Source of the DNA: Maridesulfovibrio zosterae DSM 11974
GTDB lineage: Bacteria; Desulfobacterota; Desulfovibrionia; Desulfovibrionales; Desulfovibrionaceae
Direction of reading: 5' to 3'
Assembly (NCBI RefSeq): GCF_000425265.1
Contig: NZ_AUDC01000011.1
Span: forward strand, 310,001-374,000
DNA length: 64,000 nucleotides
Position 1 is the stretch's first letter. Every line of letters begins with the position of its first letter. This document shows, one piece after another, positions 55,322 to 64,000 of this stretch. Under the pieces are notes generated by a model. That model searched no databases. It was not told where the DNA came from and saw nothing but the letters and a program-made list of their open reading frames with translations. The position numbers and the translations under genes are program-made.

Positions 55322-58300
55322 TTATTGTGTTGACAAGAACCTAGCCAGCATTTTTTTCAAGACGTTCATCTCAATCGGCTTGGCAATATAATCATCCATC
55401 CCTGCTTCCATAAACTTCTTCCTGTCACCATTCATCGCATATGCTGTCATCGCAATAGTGGGAATGCCCTTTCGATCCTCTCCAGCCTCCCCGAGTCTGA
55501 TTGCCTGTGTAGCTTCAACACCATCCATAACCGGCATCTGAATATCCATTAACACAAGATCGAAATAATCTTCGCGCAACGCTTCCAATACTTCTTCTCC
55601 ATTTGCAACAGATCGGACAACGCAGCCAAGATTCTCCAAGAGTTTTCCGATAGCAAAGCTGTTGATCTCATCATCTTCTGCCAAGAGAATACGTATGGCC
55701 GGACAGGTAATTTTTTCGCTGTCTGACAAGACTTTAAAACTTTGATCCTGCTTTTCGACAAACATAAACGGTATGCTGAAATAAAATGAAGCTCCTTGAC
55801 CCAATTCACTCTCAACTGAAATATCGCCGCCCATCATATGTGTCAGCCGCTTGCAAATAGCCAACCCAAGCCCTGCGCCATGCTGCCCTCGCCTGAAGTC
55901 TTTTGGACCTTGGGTAAAAGGTTCGAACAATACATCAGCAACTTCTTTAGAAAGGCCCGTACCCGTATCCACGACGGAAAACAGAATTTGTACATGCCCC
56001 GATCGCGAAGTACCCACAAGGCAGGCTTCAATAGTAACACTTCCAGATTTGGTAAATTTTAAAGCATTACCTATGAGATTGGTGAAAATCTGCTGCAGGC
56101 GGATCTTATCGCCTATGACGCTAGTAGGGACAGCCGATTCAATCTCCACACGAAGTTCCACTTTTGCTTGATTGGCGTTAGACAAAAACAACTGCACAAT
56201 CTCATGAATAGCTTTTTCAAGGTTGAATGGCTCAGATACAATCTGGATTTTACCGGATTCAACACTGGACAGGTCGAGGATATCTGAAAGCAGGCGGGTC
56301 AACCGTTTGGAGGACTCAATCCCAACAGCGGCATACTCTTGCTGCGTTTTATTCAGCGTGGTCATTTGTAAAAGTTGGAGCATCCCCATGATGCCATTGA
56401 TCGGGGTACGTATCTCGTGGCTCATATTAGCAAGAAATTCAGTCTTAGCCATGCTGGCCGCTTCGGCAGATTTCTTGGCCTGATACAGTTTCTTCTCCGT
56501 ACGACTGCGCTCTACCATTTCTCCAATTAGCTTTGCAGACGTGGCGAGCCTCTGTTTGGCCACATCGATTATAAATTTAGGACGAACTTCATATTCTTTG
56601 GAGAGATTCACTAAAATGTCCAGGTCAGTCTCATACAAATGCGCCAGCTCAGAGAGAGAGGTTTTGTCTTGTGGTGGAGTTCCATAGCCGAAATTAATAG
56701 TACCGATGATTTCCTCTCCGGCGAAAATTGGTTCGGCATAGAGATGTATTCCCCCATTACAAACAATGTCGACAGCCTTACCCGTCCTAATGGCTATGGA
56801 AGATGCTTCTGTCCAACATGACTCATGGCAAAGCCATTTACCGCTAGCTAAAGCCTCGGAGTTATCAGCACATCGGCAGAGTTTTCGCGATGCTTCATCC
56901 ATATGCCGGCACCATCCAGAACTAAAAATACCTAATGCGTGATCCCCATTTTTTTCGTATACCGTAGCCGAGGTTTGTAAGAGGACAAGAAAATCGTTTA
57001 CTATGCTATATAAGGTATCGTAACCCAAGGAATCGGCGATGAGACGAGACTTATTCAGCTCCACTAAGTTGCCGTAACTTGGGGCTGGTAAGCCAGCATT
57101 GAATATGGGCTTCTTTTCCTGCAACCATTTAAGTGAATTAAGCTTTATTTCGTTCTGCTTACGTTCGGTTATGTCCGCAATCATAGCAAAGGAGCCTATA
57201 AAATTACCTTGCTCATCTTTAATTGATGTCGCAGAGACTCTCGCCCACAGAGTCGCGCCATCTTTGCGTATGAATTTTCTATCGTAAGATTCGTCCTTCC
57301 CCTCATACCTCTTTTTCATACGTTCAGAATGATTCAGCAAATCTTCTGGAAAAATGAATTCTTCAATTTTTCGCCCAATAATTTCATTCTTTTCATAACC
57401 AAACATTCTGGACATTGCGTTATTAATATAAGTAATGACATGGTTTGAATCTATACTGCAAATACCTTCATTAGCCGTATCAACAACCATTCTGTAGCGC
57501 TCTTCAGATTTTCTTAACTCTTCCTCGACTCGTATACGTTCAGTAATATCATATATGATGGAATATAAAATTTCACGTCCGCCAAAACGAATCCGGCTGG
57601 ATGAAACCTCAACGTATCTAAGAGTTCCATCCGCCAGTCTATGCCGGAATATGAATAATCTCCCATAGTTCAATGTGACCGAGTTCATGCGATTTTTGAC
57701 ATCATGTTCCGGAAGATCATTAATCTCAGTAATACGCATACTCAACAAATGTTCTCTCTTATAACCATAGAATTGAACTGCAGAAGCATTAGCATCGATT
57801 ATTTGTCCTGTATCCGGGTCGATTAATAACATTACAGCAGAGTTATCGTGGAATTGCTTATGGTATGAATTATCGGAACGTATGCGCTCCATTACGCCAT
57901 TCAGGACGAACTTACCGACTCCAATGATGATTAAAGTAGAACAAAACACCAAAGCAAACGTAAAATAAATTGAAGATTTCTTAGAATTATGTGCATTTTC
58001 ATTGAATATTTTCGCCTTGTTCCCGGCAAAGTCGATCATGACTTCAAGAGCGGACAGAAATTGTTTACCTTGGGCATTGACTTCAGAAATGAGTTTGGCT
58101 TTCATTCCTCTATCAAAATTATGCATATAAGCGTCTAAAGTTTGATAGATGAGTGACCGCCACTGTTTGAATGAATCTTTGGCAAAATTTAAATCTTTTT
58201 TATCTCCAAGATATCTGATGGTTACAAAGTCAAAAAGCTCTTGAATCCCTTTGTTCTTTTCCTCAATCGCAGCTTGTTTTTTTTCAACATTGGACATCAA

Positions 58301-58528
58301 ATTAGTCGTCTCCAGGTCGGAGAGAATACTCTCGATGTCATATAGTTCGCTGCGTAAATCTCGCAAGGCCGTACTGACGGCGAAAGGATGAAGATACAAC
58401 TTTTCAGTCAGACCTGATAAATGCCATATTTGGTAAAGAGCTGACACACCAATCGCAAGGGCAAAAAACAGCATAACGCTAAATCCAACCTTAAGTTGGA
58501 ATAAGCTAGTATTACTGATATTTTTCAT
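55322..58528 (-). CDS. Hybrid histidine kinase with membrane sensor, two PAS domains, PocR domain and receiver
   Basis: 1068 residues. Membrane helix (about 10-32), a four-helix-bundle-like sensor (about 40-185), second membrane helix (about 186-208), PAS 1 (about 225-345; IIDANASAVQFYGYK), PAS 2 (about 345-465; GICSIDSNHVITYINNAMSRM), a PocR-type sensor domain (about 485-660) with a Cys-rich core (RKLCRCADNS, WLCHESC, IVCNGGIHLYAEPI), HisKA box [17 protein letters not shown] (His about 701), HATPase (NLIGNALKFTKSG, GAGLGLAIC) and a C-terminal receiver (about 944-1065; ILLAEDDEINS, Asp in LVLMDIQMPVMDG). PocR domains bind small metabolites such as propanediol in known members; the ligand here is unknown. 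Confidence 0.92.
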   Translation of the reverse strand: MKNISNTSLFQLKVGFSVMLFFALAIGVSALYQIWHLSGLTEKLYLHPFAVSTALRDLRSELYDIESILSDLETTNLMSNVEKKQAAIEEKNKGIQELFDFVTIRYLGDKKDLNFAKDSFKQWRSLIYQTLDAYMHNFDRGMKAKLISEVNAQGKQFLSALEVMIDFAGNKAKIFNENAHNSKKSSIYFTFALVFCSTLIIIGVGKFVLNGVMERIRSDNSYHKQFHDNSAVMLLIDPDTGQIIDANASAVQFYGYKREHLLSMRITEINDLPEHDVKNRMNSVTLNYGRLFIFRHRLADGTLRYVEVSSSRIRFGGREILYSIIYDITERIRVEEELRKSEERYRMVVDTANEGICSIDSNHVITYINNAMSRMFGYEKNEIIGRKIEEFIFPEDLLNHSERMKKRYEGKDESYDRKFIRKDGATLWARVSATSIKDEQGNFIGSFAMIADITERKQNEIKLNSLKWLQEKKPIFNAGLPAPSYGNLVELNKSRLIADSLGYDTLYSIVNDFLVLLQTSATVYEKNGDHALGIFSSGWCRHMDEASRKLCRCADNSEALASGKWLCHESCWTEASSIAIRTGKAVDIVCNGGIHLYAEPIFAGEEIIGTINFGYGTPPQDKTSLSELAHLYETDLDILVNLSKEYEVRPKFIIDVAKQRLATSAKLIGEMVERSRTEKKLYQAKKSAEAASMAKTEFLANMSHEIRTPINGIMGMLQLLQMTTLNKTQQEYAAVGIESSKRLTRLLSDILDLSSVESGKIQIVSEPFNLEKAIHEIVQLFLSNANQAKVELRVEIESAVPTSVIGDKIRLQQIFTNLIGNALKFTKSGSVTIEACLVGTSRSGHVQILFSVVDTGTGLSKEVADVLFEPFTQGPKDFRRGQHGAGLGLAICKRLTHMMGGDISVESELGQGASFYFSIPFMFVEKQDQSFKVLSDSEKITCPAIRILLAEDDEINSFAIGKLLENLGCVVRSVANGEEVLEALREDYFDLVLMDIQMPVMDGVEATQAIRLGEAGEDRKGIPTIAMTAYAMNGDRKKFMEAGMDDYIAKPIEMNVLKKMLARFLSTQ

Positions 58529-59124
58529 AAAATTTACTCCTCACGACAACTAAAGACCCTAAACTTGGCTATAAATTAGAACTTGGCCATATAGTTTATG
58601 ATCTTAAAATATTAAAAAGCTCAGAGCAATTCCTCAGTCTGAACATATCAGGCCACACATACTCTTATTTGTTCGAACTAGCTTAAACGAAATACTGGAC
58701 GTCATCACACCAACATAAATATCATACTGTTTTTATTTGCATTTATATCCAAACAGAAACAAAAAGACTTATCATCAGGCAGATGGAGGACCGGATATCT
58801 CGCATCCGTATTAACATAACACATGATTTCGACAATATCCATGTCACAAGTAATTCAGAGAATACCTTTACTCCCATTCCCCATTCCACCTTACAATAAT
58901 GTAAACTACCCCACCAAAAATCTTTTTTTTACCCTTATTACCCTCATCAAAAGAATGATAAGCATACGTAACCTCAAGGAAAATATTCATATTTTATAAT
59001 AAATTTAACAGCTTAGAATAAAATACTTGCTTTTTTTACAATCAAAGCTATACTCCCCGACTCAAACTTAGATCTAGCATCGAAGAAATCTTTTCATTTT
59101 TATTAATTAAAATCCGAGAATATA
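58529..59124. other. Long intergenic region upstream of the Lys1/AlaDH-like gene
   Basis: About 596 bases without a gene I support. Features: two direct copies of AACTTGGC(T/C)ATA (58562-58573 and 58580-58591, 18 bases apart) near the start of the divergent kinase gene, an inverted repeat CGGAT / ATCCG (58792-58808), and a promoter for the downstream gene at about 59027-59054. The rest is AT-rich. Confidence 0.45.
59027..59054 (+). promoter_or_regulatory. Candidate sigma-70 promoter of the amino-acid dehydrogenase-aap unit
   Basis: TTGCTT (59027-59032), 16-base spacer, TATACT (59049-59054), 70 bases before the ATG at 59125. Confidence 0.55.
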
Positions 59125-60339
59125 ATGAGTAAAACAATTATCGGCCTTCTCCGCGAAGGTAAAATACCTGTGGACAAGCGTACCCCGCTAACCCCCAGCC
59201 AAGCTAAAGCGATTAATGCTGCTTATCCTGATGTTGAAGTAATTGCCCAACGCAGTGAAATCCGTTGTTTCACAGATGAAGAATACGTCGAAGCCGGAAT
59301 CCGCCTTGTTGATTCCGTTGAGGAAGCTGACATCCTGTTGGGTGTTAAGGAAGTTCCCATCCCCGACCTTATTGAAGGCAAAACCTACTTCTTCTTCAGC
59401 CATACTATTAAGAAACAGCCTTATAACCGTGATCTGCTGCGCGAGATTCTGAAAAAGAACATTCGCATGGTCGACTATGAAACCCTGACAGAACCTTCCG
59501 GCAAACGTATTATCGCATTCGGACGCTGGGCAGGAATAGTTGGTGCCTATAATGGTATCTGGACTTACGGAAAACGTTACAATCTTTTTGATATGCGCCG
59601 CGCCAACGAATGTTTCGACCTTGAAGACCTCAAAACAGAATTTTCCAAGGTTATACTGCCCCCCATCAAGATTGCTCTGACCGGCGGCGGCCGCGTCACC
59701 AAAGGTGCTATGGAAGTGCTGACAGGTATGGGTATCCGCAAAGTTACCCCCCACCAGTTCTGCAACTGCTATTTCGATTTTCCTGTTTACACACAACTGA
59801 ATGTTCGTAACTACAATGCACGTGAAGATGGTGAAGCATTCAGCCGGAATGAATTCTACAAATCCCCGCAGAATTATGTCGGTGATTTTCTACAATTCAC
59901 TTCGGAGGCAGACATACTTATCGCTGCCGCATTCTGGGCTCCGGAAGCTCCGGTACTGTTTACCAAAGAAGATATGACCGGCCCAGATTTCAAGACATCC
60001 GTCATTGCGGACATCACTTGCGATATCGAAGGGTCCATCCCAAGTACGAAGCAGCCGAGCACCATCGCCGATCCAGTCTATGACTACAATCCTTCGGACG
60101 ATGAAGTCGACCCACCCTTCACTGATGAAGGTAACATTTCTGTTATGGCGGTCGACAACCTGCCTTGTGAACTTCCACGCGACGCATCGAGCAGCTTCGG
60201 ACAGCGTTTGGCTGACCAGATTTTGCCGCTGTTGCTCGGCGAAGACCCTGAAACTGTAATCGAACGGGCAACCATTGCTTCAGAAGGTAAGCTGTGCGGC
60301 CGATACACCTACCTACAGGACTATGTAGACGGCGAATAG
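59125..60339 (+). CDS. Lys1/alanine-dehydrogenase-like amino acid dehydrogenase
   Basis: 404 residues. It fits the AlaDH/PNT/saccharopine-dehydrogenase (Lys1) superfamily: start IIGLLREGKIPVDKRTPLTP (R and K substrate-binding pattern), VKEVPIPDL, an active-site His in FFSHTIKKQPYN, GRWAGIVGAYNG, and a Rossmann nucleotide motif ALTGGGRVTKGAMEVL (about 188-203). Classical alanine dehydrogenases are about 370 residues, and the FGRWAGIVGAYNG segment is closer to saccharopine dehydrogenase; the exact substrate is unsure. Together with the following Aap genes it probably oxidises or builds amino acids after uptake. GAG ribosome site 6 bases upstream. The aapJ ATG follows 135 bases later. Confidence 0.83.
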   Translation: MSKTIIGLLREGKIPVDKRTPLTPSQAKAINAAYPDVEVIAQRSEIRCFTDEEYVEAGIRLVDSVEEADILLGVKEVPIPDLIEGKTYFFFSHTIKKQPYNRDLLREILKKNIRMVDYETLTEPSGKRIIAFGRWAGIVGAYNGIWTYGKRYNLFDMRRANECFDLEDLKTEFSKVILPPIKIALTGGGRVTKGAMEVLTGMGIRKVTPHQFCNCYFDFPVYTQLNVRNYNAREDGEAFSRNEFYKSPQNYVGDFLQFTSEADILIAAAFWAPEAPVLFTKEDMTGPDFKTSVIADITCDIEGSIPSTKQPSTIADPVYDYNPSDDEVDPPFTDEGNISVMAVDNLPCELPRDASSSFGQRLADQILPLLLGEDPETVIERATIASEGKLCGRYTYLQDYVDGE

Positions 60340-60473
60340 AGTCCTGTTTTGCGTGACACATCCGCTCCCGAGAAAGAAACCTACCGTGGTCATTCGTCGC
60401 ATCTGGAATCATTTGTCACATGAGGATATTTTTGGCCGTCAGGTATTGAAAGTTAAACCAAAAGAGAGGATTT

Positions 60474-61493
60474 ATGAAAGATTTAACGAAACTGCTTTTC
60501 ATCACGGTACTTGCTGTAACTTTGTTCGCAGGTTCCGCCTTCGCTGGCACACTGGATACAGTAAAGAAACGTGGCTATGTGAAGACTGGTGTTTCCGGCA
60601 AAGTTGTCGGTTTTTCCACCACTGATGCTAAAGGCCACTGGAACGGGCTTGATGTCGATTTCGCCCGTGCCGTTGCCGCTGCTATTTTCGGTGATTCCGA
60701 CAAAGTACGCTTCACTCCGGTAGCTTTCAAAGAAGCATTTACCGCACTTCAGTCTGGTGAAATAGATATGCTGACCCGTAATACAACATGGACCTTCCAG
60801 CGAGATACCAAGCTCGGTCTGGAATTCGTTGGTGTACTGTTCTATGACGGTCAAGGCTTCATGGTCAAAAAAGACTTAGGTGTTAATAGTGCTCTGGAAC
60901 TTGACGGCGCCAGCGTATGTACCCAATCCGGTACAACTACCGAGCTGAACCTGTCCGACTACTTCACTGCTCACGGCATGAAGTACAAACCTGTTGTGTA
61001 CGAAAGTTCCGATGAAGCAACCGTTATTTATGACTCCGGTCGCTGTGATGTCTACACCACAGATGCTTCCGGCCTTGCTTCCCGCCGTACAACTCTGAAA
61101 GACCCCAAAGCCCACATAATTCTGCCTGAAGTTATCTCCAAAGAACCCCTCGGACCAGCTGTTCGTCAGGGTGACCAGCAGTGGAGCGATATCGTTCGCT
61201 GGACCCTGTTTGCTCTGATCAATGCTGAAGAACTGGGCATCGACTCCCACAACGTTGACCAGATGCTTAAATCCAAGAACCCAGCTGTTCAGCGCTTCCT
61301 TGGGGTCTCCGGCAACTTTGGTCAGTACCTAGGTCTGAGCAAAGACTGGGCATACCAGATCGTTAAAAAAGTAGGTAACTACGGAGAACTGTACGATCGT
61401 AACGTAGGCCCCAACTCCGCTCTCGGTCTTGAACGCGGCGTTAACGCCCTGTGGACAAAGGGTGGCCTGATATACGCTCCGCCTATCCGCTAG
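60474..61493 (+). CDS. aapJ: General L-amino acid ABC transporter, periplasmic binding protein
   Basis: 339 residues. Sec signal peptide (cleavage after GSAFA), then a family-3 binding protein with the AapJ style: TLDTVKKRGYVKTGVSGKVVGF at the mature start, GEIDMLTRNTTWTFQRDTKLGLEF (about 95-120) and ALGLERGVNALWTKGGLIYAPPIR at the end. It delivers a broad range of L-amino acids to the AapQM permease. AGAGGA lies before the ATG. A hairpin after the gene may cut expression of the permease genes relative to the binding protein, a common arrangement. Confidence 0.93.
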   Translation: MKDLTKLLFITVLAVTLFAGSAFAGTLDTVKKRGYVKTGVSGKVVGFSTTDAKGHWNGLDVDFARAVAAAIFGDSDKVRFTPVAFKEAFTALQSGEIDMLTRNTTWTFQRDTKLGLEFVGVLFYDGQGFMVKKDLGVNSALELDGASVCTQSGTTTELNLSDYFTAHGMKYKPVVYESSDEATVIYDSGRCDVYTTDASGLASRRTTLKDPKAHIILPEVISKEPLGPAVRQGDQQWSDIVRWTLFALINAEELGIDSHNVDQMLKSKNPAVQRFLGVSGNFGQYLGLSKDWAYQIVKKVGNYGELYDRNVGPNSALGLERGVNALWTKGGLIYAPPIR

Positions 61494-61530
61494 TACCGAC
61501 AACAACCATTCATATTAAGTCTATATCAGA

Positions 61531-61556
61531 AGGCCGTTTTCGGACGGCCTTTCTTT
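61531..61556 (+). terminator. Intra-operon hairpin/attenuator between aapJ and aapQ
   Basis: Stem AAGGCCGT / ACGGCCTT (61531-61538 with 61545-61552) with a TTTCGG loop and a short TCTTT tail, 38 bases after the aapJ stop. Readthrough is needed for aapQ, so it is likely a partial terminator. Confidence 0.7.
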
Positions 61557-61584
61557 CCATTTCTAAATTCAGGATTTTATCACT

Positions 61585-62778
61585 ATGGGTGAGAAAACAT
61601 TAGACCATTCTCAAGGCAGACCGTGGGTTCGCCTACTCAATGATGCCCGTTTCCGGGGCTGGGTGAGTCAGGCAGTTGTGCTTGCCCTGATCATCGCAGG
61701 CGCAAGCTATGGAATATCCAACGTCGCCCAGAATCTTCATAAAGCCGGTATCACAACCGGTTTTGGATTTCTTTCGTCCCCAGCAGGATTTGATATCAGC
61801 CAGACGCTCATCCCTTACACAAGTAAATCCAGTTATGCAGATGCCCTGCTGGTTGGCGTACTCAACACCCTGCTCGTTTCCGCTCTCAGTATTGTATTTT
61901 CATCAATTCTCGGGCTGTTCCTCGGCATTATCCGTCTTTCGCCCAACTGGCTCGTTTCGCATCTTGCAGGAGCCTACACCGAGATGATCCGTAACGTACC
62001 GCTGCTCCTCCAGATTCTATTCTGGTATCTGGCAATCCTCGCCCCTCTGCCGGGGCCGCGAAAGTCATTAGATCTTGGGGGAATTATCTATCTGTGTAAT
62101 CGAGGACTCCAAATCCCGTCTCCAGAATTTCTGCCAGGTTTTGGTATCACCTTTGCCGTATTCCTACTGGCAACTGCTATATCTATAGCGCTCATTGTGT
62201 GGAACCGCCGCCGTCAGCGTAATACAGGCAAGCACATTCCTGCCTACCTGATCTCACTCTGTATAATTATCGTACTGCCGATGATCAGCTATTATACGAC
62301 TGGCAGTCCTGTTCATTGGGATATCCCCAAGCTCAAAGGATTCAACTTTTCAGGCGGTATAACAGTTCTACCTGAACTTATCGCCCTAACCCTCGCCCTA
62401 TCACTCTACAGCGCTACCTTCATCGGCGAATACATTCGTTCGGGCATCATGGCTGTCAACAAAGGACAGACTGAAGCTGCCTATGCTCTGGGCTACCGTC
62501 CAGGGCTAGCCTATAGACTGATTATTATCCCGCAGGCGATGCGTGTAGCTATTCCACCACTCATCAGTCAGTACCTGACTCTGATAAAGAACTCCTCTCT
62601 TGCTGTTGTCATCGGTTACCCTGACCTGATTCACGTTTTCGCAGGAACAGCCCTGAACCAGTCCGGGCAGTCTGTAGAAATCATATCTATCACAATGATC
62701 ATTTACCTGTCCCTGAGTCTCGTAATCTCGCTTTTCATGAACTGGTACAATAAAAAATTCGCCATGAGGGGATATTAA
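61585..62778 (+). CDS. aapQ: General L-amino acid ABC transporter permease
   Basis: 397 residues. Membrane permease with the AapQ layout: a long N-terminal part with a periplasmic loop, then the His/Glu/Gln/Arg-type transmembrane domain (GVLNTLLVSALSIVFSSILG, MIRNVPLLLQILFWYLA) and the EAA loop EAAYALGYRPGLAYRLIIIPQ near residue 300, which contacts the ATPase. It pairs with AapM to form the channel. The stop overlaps the aapM ATG by one base. An AGGA site 10 bases upstream of the ATG is adequate. Confidence 0.92.
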   Translation: MGEKTLDHSQGRPWVRLLNDARFRGWVSQAVVLALIIAGASYGISNVAQNLHKAGITTGFGFLSSPAGFDISQTLIPYTSKSSYADALLVGVLNTLLVSALSIVFSSILGLFLGIIRLSPNWLVSHLAGAYTEMIRNVPLLLQILFWYLAILAPLPGPRKSLDLGGIIYLCNRGLQIPSPEFLPGFGITFAVFLLATAISIALIVWNRRRQRNTGKHIPAYLISLCIIIVLPMISYYTTGSPVHWDIPKLKGFNFSGGITVLPELIALTLALSLYSATFIGEYIRSGIMAVNKGQTEAAYALGYRPGLAYRLIIIPQAMRVAIPPLISQYLTLIKNSSLAVVIGYPDLIHVFAGTALNQSGQSVEIISITMIIYLSLSLVISLFMNWYNKKFAMRGY

Positions 62779-64000
62779 TGCCAAAAACATGGACCCCGAC
62801 ACCACCACTACCGTCTCCTATTCAAAGTACAGGTCCCATCGGCTGGATGCGAAAAAATCTTTTCTCATCCCCCGCTAACAGCATACTGACGCTTTTTTCA
62901 GTCTACCTGCTCTATATTCTCATCACTCCACTGATTCAATGGGCAGTTGTTGATGCTACATGGCTGGGTAATTCCCGTGCTTGCTGTGATGAGGCTGCAG
63001 CCCTTGGTAAGAACGGAGCATGCTGGACTTTCGTTAAAGTCCGCCTGAACATGTTCCTTTACGGTTTTTATCCTAAAGCGGAGCAATGGCGCATTAACTT
63101 CATCATGCTGATATTGCTTTTTCACGCACTCCCTATCCTGCTGCCGGACATTATCAACCGCAAGAAACGTATCGGTTTCACCATCATGGCCTTGGTTGCG
63201 GCTTTGCTGCTTTTCGGTCCTGTTCCAATGATAATCGTATTTCTGTTTGCCGTACTACCGATGTTTTTCGGTAGACTCTCAACAAACGGATCGGTTCCGT
63301 TAATTACCCTGCAAGGCTTTGCAGGAGTTGCGTTCCGTCTGCTGGCGGGAATTGTAATCGGCTGCATTGCAGGATCAATCAGCAAAGAACTTGGAGCTGC
63401 CGAAACCGCTACATACATTGGTCTGGTTTCAGGAGTACTCATCTGGGTACTGCTTCAGGTTCGCAATCTGGGCGCCGGAGCATGGCAGTGGGTAATGCTT
63501 TTCACCTGTTTCCCTTTACTCGCTTTCATTTTGCTGAGTGGGAATGCATTCGGACTGGCTCACGTGGAAACCCATTACTGGGGCGGCCTGTTCCTAACTC
63601 TGGTTGTTGCCGTAACCGGAATGGGCACAGCACTGCCCATAGGAATTTTACTCGCTCTTGGAAGACGCTCGACCCTGCCGGTCATCCGCACAGTCTGTAT
63701 CTGTTTTATCGAATTCGCACGCGGCATACCGCTTGTTTCAGTTCTGTTCATGGTCAGCGTAATGTTACCGCTTATGCTGCCGCATGATGTCAATTTTGAT
63801 AAGCTTCTGCGCGCCCTGATAGGTATAGCCTTTTTCTATGCCGCTTACATGGCGGAAGTTGTCCGTGGTGGCCTGCAGGCAATCCCGTCCCAGCAATACG
63901 AAGCCGCGCAGGCTCTTGGCTGGACATACTGGCGCATGATGTTCAAGATTATCCTGCCACAAACGCTGCGCCTGATTATCCCGGGACTGGCGAACAACTT
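62778..64000 (+). CDS. aapM: General L-amino acid ABC transporter permease (3' end outside window)
   Basis: Partial: 407 codons from the ATG at 62778 (one-base overlap with the aapQ stop, GAGGGG 6 bases upstream) to the window edge without a stop. It reads MPKTWTPTPPLPSP, then the AapM-type domain with GACWTFVKVRLNMFLYGFYP near residue 80, about eight membrane segments, FIEFARGIPLVSVLFM and the EAA loop YEAAQALGWTYWRMMFKIILPQ starting near residue 374. About 15-30 residues are probably missing. The ATPase gene aapP is expected next, outside the window. Confidence 0.92.
   Translation, partial: MPKTWTPTPPLPSPIQSTGPIGWMRKNLFSSPANSILTLFSVYLLYILITPLIQWAVVDATWLGNSRACCDEAAALGKNGACWTFVKVRLNMFLYGFYPKAEQWRINFIMLILLFHALPILLPDIINRKKRIGFTIMALVAALLLFGPVPMIIVFLFAVLPMFFGRLSTNGSVPLITLQGFAGVAFRLLAGIVIGCIAGSISKELGAAETATYIGLVSGVLIWVLLQVRNLGAGAWQWVMLFTCFPLLAFILLSGNAFGLAHVETHYWGGLFLTLVVAVTGMGTALPIGILLALGRRSTLPVIRTVCICFIEFARGIPLVSVLFMVSVMLPLMLPHDVNFDKLLRALIGIAFFYAAYMAEVVRGGLQAIPSQQYEAAQALGWTYWRMMFKIILPQTLRLIIPGLANN

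Noticed and set aside
59188-59796. Minus-strand ORF of 202 residues
   Set aside because: It is antisense to the Lys1/AlaDH-like gene, lacks a ribosome site and reads as a shadow of a well-conserved protein.
1-64000. tRNA, rRNA, CRISPR arrays and insertion sequences
   Set aside because: Scanning the intergenic gaps showed no cloverleaf-like segments, spaced repeats, transposase motifs or terminal inverted repeats.

Overview
The window looks like chromosomal DNA of a marine, strictly anaerobic Desulfovibrio-type sulfate reducer (Desulfovibrionaceae, Maridesulfovibrio-like). The reasons are moderate-to-low GC, lpxK (Gram-negative outer membrane), a selenocysteine formate dehydrogenase beside an [FeFe] hydrogenase with its HydE/F/G maturases, an Aap-type amino-acid transporter, a very large fraction of sensor kinases, and a recA-alaS-rplM-rpsI core block. 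This assignment rests on gene content and protein style, not on a database match. I saw no tRNA, rRNA, insertion sequence, prophage or CRISPR array.

Layout: 1-6.5 kb holds a truncated sensor kinase with an ABC-type periplasmic binding protein, a membrane-anchored EEP phosphatase/nuclease, an orphan family-3 solute-binding protein and several small or hypothetical genes, including a 57-codon ORF whose stop codon lies inside its own terminator. 6.5-9.2 kb holds a UPF0489 protein, a small Cys-pair protein, and an orphan S24/CI-like repressor with a perfect 17-bp operator. 9.2-23 kb is mostly housekeeping: rnr, lpxK, a BI-1 protein, a POT peptide transporter, a Mop molbindin, a CaCA antiporter, a PP-loop tRNA-thiolase-like protein, recA, alaS, rplM and rpsI. 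23-33.4 kb is a signalling block: EAL/HDOD protein, PAS kinase, orphan radical SAM enzyme, HD-GYP regulator and two hybrid kinases.

33.5-46.5 kb is the centrepiece, 13 kb of tightly packed minus-strand genes: fdhF (in-frame UGA with a SECIS-like hairpin), a HycB-like Fe-S protein, hydA, a second HycB-like Fe-S protein, a PAS sensor kinase, a sigma-54 response regulator, then hydG, aspA, an unknown 196-residue protein, hydE and hydF. The catalytic genes match the composition of a hydrogen-dependent CO2 reductase / soluble formate-hydrogen lyase (H2 + CO2 <-> formate). The same stretch supplies its own H-cluster maturation system and probably its own regulator. Three TGCAT-type palindromes and a sigma-54-like -24/-12 element precede fdhF. 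AspA inside the maturase operon may supply ammonia for the azadithiolate bridge (inference).

46.7-64 kb holds a REC-cyclase-CBS protein, an AT-rich lipoprotein serine hydrolase, a fused FAD/Fe-S D-2-hydroxyacid dehydrogenase, two large PAS kinases (one with a PocR domain), and a Lys1/AlaDH-like amino-acid dehydrogenase followed by aapJ-aapQ-aapM, the last cut by the window end.
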